Shown here in pieces: positions 1 through 6,423 of a stretch of 10,455 bases of DNA. This DNA comes from Bacteroidales bacterium (lineage in GTDB: Bacteria > Bacteroidota > Bacteroidia > Bacteroidales > UBA1556): the NCBI GenBank assembly GCA_023145955.1, contig JAGLDA010000018.1, forward strand, positions 1 through 10,455, read 5' to 3'. Both the position numbers and the translations under genes were made by a program. Under the pieces are notes generated by a model, which searched no databases, had not been told where the DNA came from, and saw only the letters and a list, made by a program, of their open reading frames with translations. The first letter of the stretch is position 1. Every line of letters begins with the position of its first letter.

Positions 1-48
1 AAAACTGAATTCTTAAAATTTATATTATAAATTAAAATTACCTTAAAA

Positions 49-822
49 ATGAAAAGAACAACTAAAATAGTATTTAGTTTGATGGCTTTGGTTATGGTAT
101 TGTCTTCTTGCTATAAAGAGACGACATACTATACTGAGGATTATGATCTTACTATTACGCATTATGATGTAGAATTTGATTTTTCTACTTATAAAACATT
201 TTATATTACTGACTCTGTGGGCCTTATTAGCGATTATATCAAGAGAGGTGACGATGACTGGAAAGCTTTTTATTCACGCCATGGTGCTTCTACAAGTATA
301 ATTAGTAGCATTACCAAACACTTTCTTGATTTGGGTTATACTCAACTTGATTCTATGCTTATAGCTGGCGATAGTGCTGATTTTGCTATAAATGCAGTTA
401 TGACATTAAACGAACAAACAAGTTATACTTACTATCCTGGTTATTGGTATGGTTACCCAGGCTATTGGTATGGTTGGGGATATGGATATGGTTATTATAA
501 AGATGCCAAATCCAATACTGAGAATGCATATTGGGGTGGATATTATGGTGGATATTATCCATGGTATGGATCGGGATACTCTTATACATATAAAACGGGT
601 AACTTAATGTTTGAAATGGCCGATGGTCAAAAGGTTAGAGATATGATTAGATTTATGAATCAAGGACCTGACTATGGACCAAATGATCCTGATGCTCCTG
701 AAATGAAGTATGTTTGGTCTGCATTTGTTGATGGATACCAGTCTGGAGACAATAATGTAGAACGAGTAATCAATGGTATTGATGAAGCATTTGATAATTC
801 ACCTTATCTTAAACAAAACTAA
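49..822 (+). CDS. DUF4136-type lipoprotein with Tyr/Gly/Trp-rich insert
   Basis: Predicted envelope lipoprotein of 257 residues; its molecular function is unknown. The first 20 residues are a basic then hydrophobic leader ending in LSSC, so Cys21 is the likely lipidated residue. The stretch DFSTYKTFYI (about residues 44-53) and the C-terminal helix-like segment VERVINGIDEAF match my memory of DUF4136 (PF13590) proteins, which are common in Bacteroidota. Between them lies a low-complexity segment, residues 125-181, holding 21 Tyr, 13 Gly and 5 Trp by hand count. It includes a near-perfect seven-residue tandem, PGYWYGY then PGYWYGW. The ATG follows an A-rich leader with no clear Shine-Dalgarno, which is normal for the phylum. 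The next gene begins 10 bp after the stop, so the two are probably co-transcribed. The family call is from motif memory. Confidence 0.85.
   Translation: MKRTTKIVFSLMALVMVLSSCYKETTYYTEDYDLTITHYDVEFDFSTYKTFYITDSVGLISDYIKRGDDDWKAFYSRHGASTSIISSITKHFLDLGYTQLDSMLIAGDSADFAINAVMTLNEQTSYTYYPGYWYGYPGYWYGWGYGYGYYKDAKSNTENAYWGGYYGGYYPWYGSGYSYTYKTGNLMFEMADGQKVRDMIRFMNQGPDYGPNDPDAPEMKYVWSAFVDGYQSGDNNVERVINGIDEAFDNSPYLKQN
436..477 (+). repeat. Two-copy 21-bp coding tandem repeat
   Basis: Two adjacent 21-bp units (436-456 and 457-477) encode PGYWYGY and PGYWYGW in the lipoprotein. The units differ at a few bases, so the duplication is not fresh. A second Tyr/Gly-rich cluster (residues 161-181) follows after a short polar spacer. 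Confidence 0.8.
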
Positions 823-832
823 ATTAGGAATA

Positions 833-1516
833 ATGAACAAAAATATAATATTAACATTTGTATTTTTATTTGTAGTAGCTCTATCATTTGCTGATGGAAT
901 ACCTACTAAAAATAATTCAATTAAAAATATATCGACAACAGTGTCGGGAGATGATTTTCTGCTTCCTGATGGTTATTTTAATATAAACTATAACCTTGGA
1001 TGGAGCGTTGGAGAAATGAATAATTTTATCAATACAGCTTCTTATCGTGGGTTTTCTATCGATGGAAGAAAGTTTATAAATGATAAAGTAACTATTGGTG
1101 GTTATATGAGTTGGACAGGTTTCGAAGAGAAATTTGAGCGTAAAACATATAATATAGACCAAAATACTACTGTAACAGGTGTGGGTACTCATACTTATTA
1201 TAATTTTAATATGGGAATGAATGTGCATTATTATCCATTGCAAAATGGTATAATAAAACCATATCTTGGTGTAAATCTTGGTCCAACATATCAAAATATG
1301 ATGACTCAAATTGGTCGTTATTATATTGAAGATCAGTCGTGGCAATTTATGGTTGCTCCTGAATTAGGTGTATTTATACCATTTGGCCCTGATAGTGATG
1401 TTGGAGTAAATACTGGTTTACGATATAACTTAGTATCGTATAAGAATACTAACTATGGGTTTACTCATGGAGTTACTTATATGCAATGGTTTATTGGTGT
1501 AACTTTAGAGTATTAG
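833..1516 (+). CDS. Outer-membrane beta-barrel (porin-family-like) protein
   Basis: Predicted outer-membrane barrel of 227 residues. Residues 1-20 form a Sec signal peptide (basic start, long hydrophobic core, cleavage likely after SFA). The mature part alternates aromatic and polar residues in strand-like blocks: about 48-60, 84-101, 119-135, 141-154, 168-184, 189-204 and 214-227. It ends in an aromatic residue (GVTLEY), as barrels often do. The segment IIKPYLGVNLGP is typical of OMP_b-brl families (PF13505/PF13568). I chose the ATG at 833 rather than the upstream in-frame ATG at 773, because 773 lies inside the preceding gene and would bury the signal peptide; an AGGA also sits just before 833. 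The gene lies 10 bp downstream of the lipoprotein and is followed by a terminator. Its ligand or role is unknown. Confidence 0.85.
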   Translation: MNKNIILTFVFLFVVALSFADGIPTKNNSIKNISTTVSGDDFLLPDGYFNINYNLGWSVGEMNNFINTASYRGFSIDGRKFINDKVTIGGYMSWTGFEEKFERKTYNIDQNTTVTGVGTHTYYNFNMGMNVHYYPLQNGIIKPYLGVNLGPTYQNMMTQIGRYYIEDQSWQFMVAPELGVFIPFGPDSDVGVNTGLRYNLVSYKNTNYGFTHGVTYMQWFIGVTLEY

Positions 1517-1547
1517 AATAAATCTAATCTTTTTTAAAATATTATTA

Positions 1548-1569
1548 GGGGCTTTAAGCCCCTTTTTTT
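1548..1569 (+). terminator. Rho-independent terminator
   Basis: GGGGCT (1548-1553) pairs perfectly with AGCCCC (1557-1562) around a three-base loop, followed directly by seven T residues. It lies 31 bp after the barrel gene stop, so it ends the lipoprotein/barrel transcript. Confidence 0.92.
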
Positions 1570-1576
1570 ATTTTTG
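1569..1576 (+). promoter_or_regulatory. Candidate -7 box for the dehydrogenase gene
   Basis: TATTTTTG fits the Bacteroidota -7 consensus TAnnTTTG exactly and is followed by C. It starts on the last T of the terminator T-run, so a new transcript would begin immediately behind the old one. No TTTG -33 box is seen at the expected 19-21 bp upstream. The predicted leader is about 70 nt. Confidence 0.45.
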
Positions 1577-1608
1577 CAAAAGATTATAATGAATATTATG
1601 TGATTACA

Positions 1609-1624
1609 CCTATCGGCAGACAGG
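1609..1624. repeat. Short GC-rich palindrome-derived element
   Basis: The 16-mer CCTATCGGCAGACAGG stands out against very AT-rich flanks and is bounded by ACCT (1608-1611) and AGGT (1622-1625). Its complement CCTGTCTGCCGATAGG resembles part of the palindromic CCTGCCTGCCGGCAGG-type elements I recall as scattered through some environmental bacterial genomes. That link is recollection. Only one copy is present here, in the leader of the dehydrogenase gene. Confidence 0.35.
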
Positions 1625-1652
1625 TATCACCTAATTAATAGATTTTAAATAA

Positions 1653-2588
1653 ATGAAAATATTAGTAATACATGAGGTGCATCCTATTCTTGAGACATTA
1701 TTGACAGACCACGACCATACTGTTGATTATAAAATGGGATTAAGTAGAGAAAATATTATTGATATCTTACCTTCTTATGATGGGTTGGTTGTTAGAAGTG
1801 CATTAAAAGTTGATAAGCAAATAATAAATGCTGGTACCCAGCTAAAGTTTATTGCCAGGCTAGGAGCAGGAATGGAAGGTATTGATGTAGTATATGCAAG
1901 TAGTAAACACATTATTCTTTATAATGCCCCAGAGGGAAACCGCTCCGCTGTGGGGGAGCAAAGTGTGGGAATGCTTCTTTCATTGTTTAATAACTTAAAT
2001 AGAGCAGATTCTGAGGTAAGAAATGGAATTTGGGTGCGTGAGGCTAATAGGGGAGAAGAAATTCAGGGAAAAATAGTCGCTATTATTGGCTATGGAAATA
2101 TGGGAAGCGCTTTTGCTGAGAAAATATGTGGCTTTGGTGCTACTGTAATAGCTTACGATAAATATAAAAAAGACTATGCTAATGAATTTGTAAAAGAGTG
2201 TAGTCTTAAGGAGGTTTTTGAAAAAGCAGAAGTTGTAAGTCTACATACCCCATTACAAAATGACACCTTTCATATGGTAAATAAGGCTTTCTTGAATTCT
2301 TTTCATAAAGAAATTACACTAATAAACACATCAAGAGGTGCAGTGGTAAATACTCCTGATTTAGTAGATGCACTTAAAAATGGTAAAGTGAAAGGTGCTT
2401 GCCTTGATGTTATAGAGTATGAAGGAATGAGCTTTGAAGCTGTAGAAAATACTGAAGATAAAGCTATATTTGATTATCTGAAAAAATCTGATAAAGTAAT
2501 TTTAAGCCCACATATTGCTGGCTGGACTCACCAGAGTAATGAAAGAATGGCTAGAATTCTTGCCGAAAAAATATTGAGAATTTACTAA
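1653..2588 (+). CDS. D-2-hydroxyacid dehydrogenase (phosphoglycerate dehydrogenase-like)
   Basis: Cytoplasmic NAD-dependent oxidoreductase of 311 residues in the D-isomer-specific 2-hydroxyacid dehydrogenase family (PF00389/PF02826). It interconverts a 2-hydroxyacid and a 2-oxoacid. The Rossmann motif GYGNMG occupies residues 146-151, and Asp169 at the end of the second strand suggests NAD over NADP. The expected catalytic triad is present: Arg228 (TSRGAVV), Glu255 (LDVIEYE) and His287 (SPHIAGWT). The substrate-loop segment RLGAGMEGID is at 69-78. There is no C-terminal ACT or intervening domain, so it has the short form. 3-Phosphoglycerate (serine synthesis, SerA-like) is possible, but the substrate cannot be fixed from sequence and no serC or serB neighbour is visible, so no symbol is given. 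It converges with the LuxE-like gene across a 36-bp gap with no clear terminator. Confidence 0.92.
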   Translation: MKILVIHEVHPILETLLTDHDHTVDYKMGLSRENIIDILPSYDGLVVRSALKVDKQIINAGTQLKFIARLGAGMEGIDVVYASSKHIILYNAPEGNRSAVGEQSVGMLLSLFNNLNRADSEVRNGIWVREANRGEEIQGKIVAIIGYGNMGSAFAEKICGFGATVIAYDKYKKDYANEFVKECSLKEVFEKAEVVSLHTPLQNDTFHMVNKAFLNSFHKEITLINTSRGAVVNTPDLVDALKNGKVKGACLDVIEYEGMSFEAVENTEDKAIFDYLKKSDKVILSPHIAGWTHQSNERMARILAEKILRIY

Positions 2589-2624
2589 GGGTGTATTATG
2601 CTAATATCACAAATATACAGGCAG

Positions 2625-3617
2625 CTATAATATAAGTAAGTTGCAACCTCTAATGTCAGAATTATCAAATCTGCCTAGAATCTCAAAGCTACCATCTTCT
2701 AAAACTTTGCCCAAATCTTGAGTGGCAATAAATGAACAACTGTGAATATTATATAAATCAATAATATTTATTCCACCGCTTTTGCCTTTTGGTTGTATGC
2801 TAAGTGGATCGTTAGTATCACGAATTAGTATTTTCATTTGTAGAGGACAATAAAAAATACCATTACCTTTGGAGTATGCCTGAGAAAGGAGCTCGGTCAT
2901 CCCATATTCCGAATGAATACTTTTGGTGCCAAAAGCATTATTATAAATTGAGTGCAATTCTTCGCGTAATACCTCCTTACGTCGCCCTTTCATGCCTCCA
3001 GTTTCCATAACTATTAAATCGGGAAAATTAATAGTATAATTCTCAGCAAATTCTAATATTGCAAAACTTACCCCTAAAAGTATAGTTTTTCTTTTTTTAG
3101 CCTTTAGTTCTGTAAGCTTTTTGTAAAGTTCATCATAATTATAAAGATAGAACCCACTATCGGCATAGTTAGATCTTTTGATTAAGTCTTCAGCCATCAT
3201 TATTAGTGATGAGCCTTCACGCTCCATATATGAAGGCAATAATGCTAGAAAAGTATATTCCTCAATAGGTCCGTAATATTCTTCAAAAGATTTTATGTAG
3301 GCTCTCTGGTACATATCTATACTTTTTACATAATGCTTGGATGTATTGCCCCCGGTAGTACCACTACTACTAAATATAATTTCAGCTTCTTGAGAGTATG
3401 ATTTTATTTTATGGGTTTTGAAAAGTGAAACTGGTATGTAGGGGATATCATTGATGTTATTTACCTCTTTAGTATTTATATTAAGGTAATCTACCCATTT
3501 TTTATAAATAGAATTATACTGATACTGATAGTTGAAAACCTCAATAGCCACCTTCTCAAAATCCTTATTATTCTCTATTGAATTTATCTTTTCAATAATT
3601 TTGTGACTATTATACAT
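2625..3617 (-). CDS. LuxE/PaaK-family acyl-protein synthetase-like protein
   Basis: Predicted cytoplasmic adenylate-forming enzyme of 330 residues, LuxE family (PF04443). LuxE activates a fatty acid with ATP and passes the acyl group to its own cysteine. Visible motifs are the Ser/Thr/Gly phosphate-binding loop FSSSGTTGGNTSKH (about 83-96), METGGMKGRRKEV (about 205-217), the ANL-type YGMTE (about 239-243) and a C-terminal GRFDNSDIRGCNLL. Cys325, near the end, is a candidate acyl acceptor by analogy with the C-terminal cysteine of LuxE; that mapping is inference. No luxC reductase or luxAB luciferase is present, so a bioluminescence role is not supported. A promoter with both -33 and -7 boxes lies upstream, overlapping the start of the diverging lipoprotein gene. 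The substrate is unknown. Confidence 0.85.
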   Translation of the reverse strand: MYNSHKIIEKINSIENNKDFEKVAIEVFNYQYQYNSIYKKWVDYLNINTKEVNNINDIPYIPVSLFKTHKIKSYSQEAEIIFSSSGTTGGNTSKHYVKSIDMYQRAYIKSFEEYYGPIEEYTFLALLPSYMEREGSSLIMMAEDLIKRSNYADSGFYLYNYDELYKKLTELKAKKRKTILLGVSFAILEFAENYTINFPDLIVMETGGMKGRRKEVLREELHSIYNNAFGTKSIHSEYGMTELLSQAYSKGNGIFYCPLQMKILIRDTNDPLSIQPKGKSGGINIIDLYNIHSCSFIATQDLGKVLEDGSFEILGRFDNSDIRGCNLLIL

Positions 3618-3623
3618 AATTAA

Positions 3624-3656
3624 TTTGCGATGGTTTCGTTAAAACTATTAAATTTG
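3624..3656 (+). promoter_or_regulatory. Bacteroidota-type promoter for the DGDGD lipoprotein gene
   Basis: A -33 TTTG (3624-3627) and a -7 TAAATTTG (3649-3656, TAnnTTTG) are separated by 21 bp, within the known 19-21 bp range. Initiation near 3663 would give a leader of about 33 nt before the ATG at 3696. Confidence 0.65.
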
Positions 3657-3675
3657 CCTCAGTAATTTATTACAA

Positions 3676-3708
3676 CAAAGATAATAATATCATATATGCA
3701 AAAGCAAA
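3676..3708 (-). promoter_or_regulatory. Bacteroidota-type promoter for the LuxE-like gene
   Basis: On the minus strand, TTTG (3708-3705) and TATCTTTG (3683-3676) are separated by 21 bp and match the -33/-7 consensus. Initiation near 3669 would give a leader of about 50 nt. The -33 box lies within the first codons of the lipoprotein gene, and the promoter faces the plus-strand promoter at 3624-3656. Confidence 0.65.
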
Positions 3709-4226
3709 GCCTTTTAAGGAAATATATAATTAAGTTATTGCCAATATTAATTTTGGTAGCCGTAGCTGTAGTTTCTTGCAAAAAACATGAACAATACCCT
3801 ATAGAGCCTGTTATTGAATTTATGTCAATAGATAAAATTCCTAATAGTGGCAATGTGGATGATAAAGCGTTTTTAGTTATTAATTTTACCGATGGAGATG
3901 GAGATATAGGTCTTGCATTGGAAGATACAATGCCACCACATAACCCTGGTAATGAGTATTATTATAATTATTACATAAATTATTTCGAAAAACTTAATGA
4001 TACTTTTGTAAAAGTAGATCTCCCATTTACTTTCCATGTTAGAATACCGTTTATTGAAGAAAGCTTGGCAGAAAGAGGCGTAAAAGGTGAGATTAAAGTT
4101 GAACTATTTATCAATAATATAAATTCTACAGCCGATAGTATTCGGTTCGATTTACAGATTATTGACAGAGCTTTTCATAAAAGTAATATAATTACCACCC
4201 CTTCTATTTATGTGAAGAAAAAGTAG
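3696..4226 (+). CDS. Small lipoprotein with DGDGDIG motif, function unknown
   Basis: Predicted lipoprotein of 176 residues. A basic start and a hydrophobic stretch (14-26) end in VVSC, placing the lipidated Cys at residue 28. The mature protein has NFTDGDGDIGLALED at about 63-77, with Asp66, Asp68 and Asp70 spaced as in calcium-binding loops. This motif is familiar from many small Bacteroidota lipoproteins of unknown function, in my memory. The rest alternates short strand-like segments (VINFT, FHVRIPF, IKVELFINN, IRFDLQIID), consistent with a beta-sandwich. The start at 3696 is the only ATG that retains the signal peptide. It has its own promoter facing that of the LuxE-like gene, and it converges with the PepSY-type gene across 31 bp. 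No function can be assigned. Confidence 0.8.
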   Translation: MQKQSLLRKYIIKLLPILILVAVAVVSCKKHEQYPIEPVIEFMSIDKIPNSGNVDDKAFLVINFTDGDGDIGLALEDTMPPHNPGNEYYYNYYINYFEKLNDTFVKVDLPFTFHVRIPFIEESLAERGVKGEIKVELFINNINSTADSIRFDLQIIDRAFHKSNIITTPSIYVKKK

Positions 4227-4257
4227 TTATATCAATTTAGAAATATATTTTCGAATA

Positions 4258-5769
4258 CTAATTTCTATGAAGCTTCCACCAAAGAGTAAAGCCTGATATT
4301 AGTATAAATAGAATTGCAAATCCAGAAATAGGTACTACAAAAATATAGAATATCCCCAAAAAGAACTGGTAAATTCTGCCTGTGTGAACTTCCAAAGCTA
4401 CATTCCATAATGATATTTTGGCATAGTCAAGAATATTTTGTGGAGGTAAAGGGAATGCCTTTTCTTTAGAAAGACTAATTGCCCCCTTATTATAGCAAAA
4501 CGCAACTTCACCATGCATATAATCGTTAGAATATGCTGTAATAAGGTACTCACCAATTGGTGCACCTCTGGTTTCAGGCTTTTTATAGGCTTCCTTTTTT
4601 ATATAATCGATAATTTCTCCGCTCTTTGGATTCCATGTAAAGAGGCCCTCAAAAGAACCTACCATATATGTGTTGGAGGCTATTTTATGAAATTCATTTA
4701 CTCCCATTATTGATGCTGGAGGCTGAATTTCGAAAGTCTTAAGTTCACTACTGAAATTATCATCAGAATAATAAATGCCTTCCAAGGTGGCTATTATGAA
4801 CCGGTCTTTTTCTTCATCATATATTATTCTCCTTAGTTTATCAAACCAAGCATTGGAGGAAGCTAATTCAGTGCCGGGTATCTTGCCAACCTTTACGTCT
4901 GCAATGGGAATTAATAATGGTGGACGAAGAAATATTCCTGTCAAAGTGGTAATAATTAGGAAAAATGTTGTAATCCAACCAATCTTATTATGCCATTTCA
5001 AATTCCATTTGTTATTGTTTACTATTGTTAATACCTCTTTTCTGGCACGAGCTCTTTTTATTAATCGCTTCTTATTTATAAAAATAATAATACCAGTAAT
5101 TGTTAGGAAAATAAGTACAAGACCCATTAAATCAACAAATATTTTTCCTGCTACTCCATAGATTTCTCCACTATGAATTGTCCATAATGTTTTAAATAGG
5201 CTTATCTTATTATCGTAACCCTCAGGTGGAGGTAGTTCGTTAACTATAAAGCTAGTTAAGGCCATATTGCTCTCTATTAAATGTGAGCGAGTAAGAATTA
5301 ATATCTTATTGTCTTTTTCTATAATATCAGAAATACGGCGCTCATGAGTAGGGAGTTTTATGTAATTCCATTTGTTCTCACTGAAATTATACTTATATAA
5401 ACCAAAAAAAGTGCCTGCAAAAAGACTACCATCAGAGCTTTCAAATAGCGAACAGATTTTCTTTTTATCAATACCTTTTGCAAAACCATTATTAAAGTCG
5501 GTATAAGTTGTAAAGGTGCTGTCTGTTTTCCAAATTCCAATATTCCCGTATATTAATATGCTGTTATCTTTTAATTTTAATGTTGACTTTACCGCAGCAT
5601 TATTCCAATTTTTTATTGCAAACTCGGCAGGCATGATACTCCTATCAACAGAGATGCTTGAAAACATCCTCCTATGATTTAGAATTATTCCAGATACGGA
5701 AAACAGTATGATGATGAGCGCAAATACTAGGCTAACCCATTTGTGATATTTCTGAAAAAATTCAATCAT
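4258..5769 (-). CDS. PepSY-associated TM protein with two-fold internal repeat
   Basis: Predicted inner-membrane protein of 503 residues resembling the PepSY-associated TM family (PF03929), whose members are often linked to iron or redox processes. Four hydrophobic spans are visible: about 11-30, 205-231, 263-281 and 467-497. The two halves share a pattern. TM1 is preceded by His9 (YHKW) and TM3 by His260 (WHNK); both have a Ser/Thr-Gly near the end. TM2 and TM4 follow IHSGEIY (His199) and VHTGRIY (His462). The two extracytoplasmic stretches contain propeller-like pieces: SLFESSDGSLFAGTFFGLYKY at 107-127, close to Reg_prop (PF07494), and YMVGSFEGLFTWNPKSGE at 368-385. A classical PepSY domain is not obvious. 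Conserved membrane-edge His residues could bind heme or another cofactor, which is inference. It is monocistronic by position; the regulatory region may lie in 5770-6055. Confidence 0.8.
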   Translation of the reverse strand: MIEFFQKYHKWVSLVFALIIILFSVSGIILNHRRMFSSISVDRSIMPAEFAIKNWNNAAVKSTLKLKDNSILIYGNIGIWKTDSTFTTYTDFNNGFAKGIDKKKICSLFESSDGSLFAGTFFGLYKYNFSENKWNYIKLPTHERRISDIIEKDNKILILTRSHLIESNMALTSFIVNELPPPEGYDNKISLFKTLWTIHSGEIYGVAGKIFVDLMGLVLIFLTITGIIIFINKKRLIKRARARKEVLTIVNNNKWNLKWHNKIGWITTFFLIITTLTGIFLRPPLLIPIADVKVGKIPGTELASSNAWFDKLRRIIYDEEKDRFIIATLEGIYYSDDNFSSELKTFEIQPPASIMGVNEFHKIASNTYMVGSFEGLFTWNPKSGEIIDYIKKEAYKKPETRGAPIGEYLITAYSNDYMHGEVAFCYNKGAISLSKEKAFPLPPQNILDYAKISLWNVALEVHTGRIYQFFLGIFYIFVVPISGFAILFILISGFTLWWKLHRN

Positions 5770-5848
5770 TTATTATTATGTGTTTTGGGCACTACTGTAT
5801 TTGTTGTGGGTTCTATAAATTCCTGTTTACATAATGAATCTTATAAAC

Positions 5849-5935
5849 GTAATCCGTAAACAGTGGGTCAGTAATCTGTATTAATAGTGTTGACTGCTAA
5901 TTGTAGAATACTGTTTACCGATTACCGATTACTGA
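5849..5935. repeat. Complex inverted-repeat block
   Basis: AATCCGTAAACAGT (5851-5864) is the inverse of ACTGTTTACCGATT (5910-5923) at 13 of 14 positions. TCAGTAATC (5868-5876) is the exact inverse of GATTACTGA (5927-5935). GTAATC occurs twice on the left (5849-5854, 5871-5876) and GATTAC twice on the right (5920-5925, 5927-5932). An extra CTGTTTAC lies at 5823-5830. The arm pairs cross rather than nest, so they would form alternative or pseudoknot-like foldings. The block lies 80-170 bp upstream of the PepSY-type start. Confidence 0.7.
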
Positions 5936-5948
5936 TAAAATTATAATT

Positions 5949-5956
5949 CAAATATA
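5949..5956 (-). promoter_or_regulatory. Candidate -7 box for the PepSY-type gene
   Basis: The minus strand reads TATATTTG, an exact TAnnTTTG match, but no TTTG or TTG lies at the right distance upstream. If used, the transcript leader would carry the whole 5849-5935 repeat block. Such matches are frequent by chance in AT-rich DNA. Confidence 0.3.
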
Positions 5957-6047
5957 TTAATTGTATTATTATTAAAAACCCATACGAAACTCTGTAGAAC
6001 CATATATTTTTATGATATTCTTATAATTGCTATTTTTATATAATACG

Positions 6048-6055
6048 CAAAAGTA
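6048..6055 (-). promoter_or_regulatory. Second candidate -7 box for the PepSY-type gene
   Basis: The minus strand reads TACTTTTG followed by CG, an exact TAnnTTTG match with the frequently seen trailing C. No -33 box is recognisable. It would give a leader of about 270 nt. Confidence 0.3.
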
Positions 6056-6128
6056 GTATTTAATTTGAATTATAGATACCTACATTTAGGGATTTCACAG
6101 TTTTTAAGAATTGCGCCTGTCAAATGCA

Positions 6129-6157
6129 AACTGAAAAACTGAGAACTGCCAACTAAA
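6129..6157. repeat. Degenerate ACTG-type tandem repeat
   Basis: About four imperfect 7-8-nt units run in a row: AACTGAAA, AACTGAGA, ACTGCCA, ACTAAAA. Similar wording recurs at 9139-9176 and, as ACCGATT units, at 5916-5935. All three lie between genes. Confidence 0.5.
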
Positions 6158-6347
6158 AGCCGATTAATCATATCACAATATTTACTATCATTGCAATACA
6201 ATATAGAACTAAACAAAGTACTAATAAATGATATTTTCCTTATTAGATATACAGAATAAAATTAATACTATTGTCCGTAACAGGGGGGGCATAGTGCTTT
6301 ATATGTATTAGTAGTTTGGTTATTATTTATAGTTTTAGTAAGCTTTC

Positions 6348-6385
6348 ACTTTTTGTTAAAAGGTCGAACGCCTAAGTCAAAAAGT
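6348..6385. repeat. 8-bp inverted repeat, possible operator or hairpin
   Basis: ACTTTTTG (6348-6355) and CAAAAAGT (6378-6385) are perfect inverse copies separated by 22 bp. They lie just upstream of the candidate -7 box at 6406-6413. AT-rich arms of this length can arise by chance. Confidence 0.35.
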
Positions 6386-6405
6386 ATATTTTTTCTAGGG
6401 TTTAA

Positions 6406-6413
6406 TAAATTTG
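6406..6413 (+). promoter_or_regulatory. Candidate -7 box for the 6530 lipoprotein gene
   Basis: TAAATTTG is an exact TAnnTTTG match. Only a T-run (6389-6394), not TTTG, is found upstream. Initiation near 6420 would place the hairpin at 6424-6451 at the very 5' end of the transcript, with a leader of about 110 nt. Confidence 0.4.
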
Positions 6414-6423
6414 TACTACCAAT

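Noticed and set aside
773..832. Upstream in-frame ATG at 773 for the barrel gene
   Set aside because: It lies inside the preceding gene and would add 20 residues ahead of a clear signal peptide that starts at 833.
917..1345. Minus-strand 142-residue open frame opposite the barrel gene
   Set aside because: It is wholly antisense to a well-supported gene, with Ile/His/Thr-rich low-complexity content and no recognisable domain or promoter.
2589..2624. Bidirectional terminator between the convergent dehydrogenase and LuxE-like genes
   Set aside because: I looked for a stem with T-runs on either strand in the 36-bp gap and found none.
4513..5161. Plus-strand open frames opposite the PepSY-type gene
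   Set aside because: They are antisense to a continuous, motif-bearing 503-residue protein; the translations show no domain.
6283..6289. Run of seven G as a possible phase-variation switch
   Set aside because: It is not within a gene or between recognisable promoter boxes, and a single short tract is weak evidence for slippage control.
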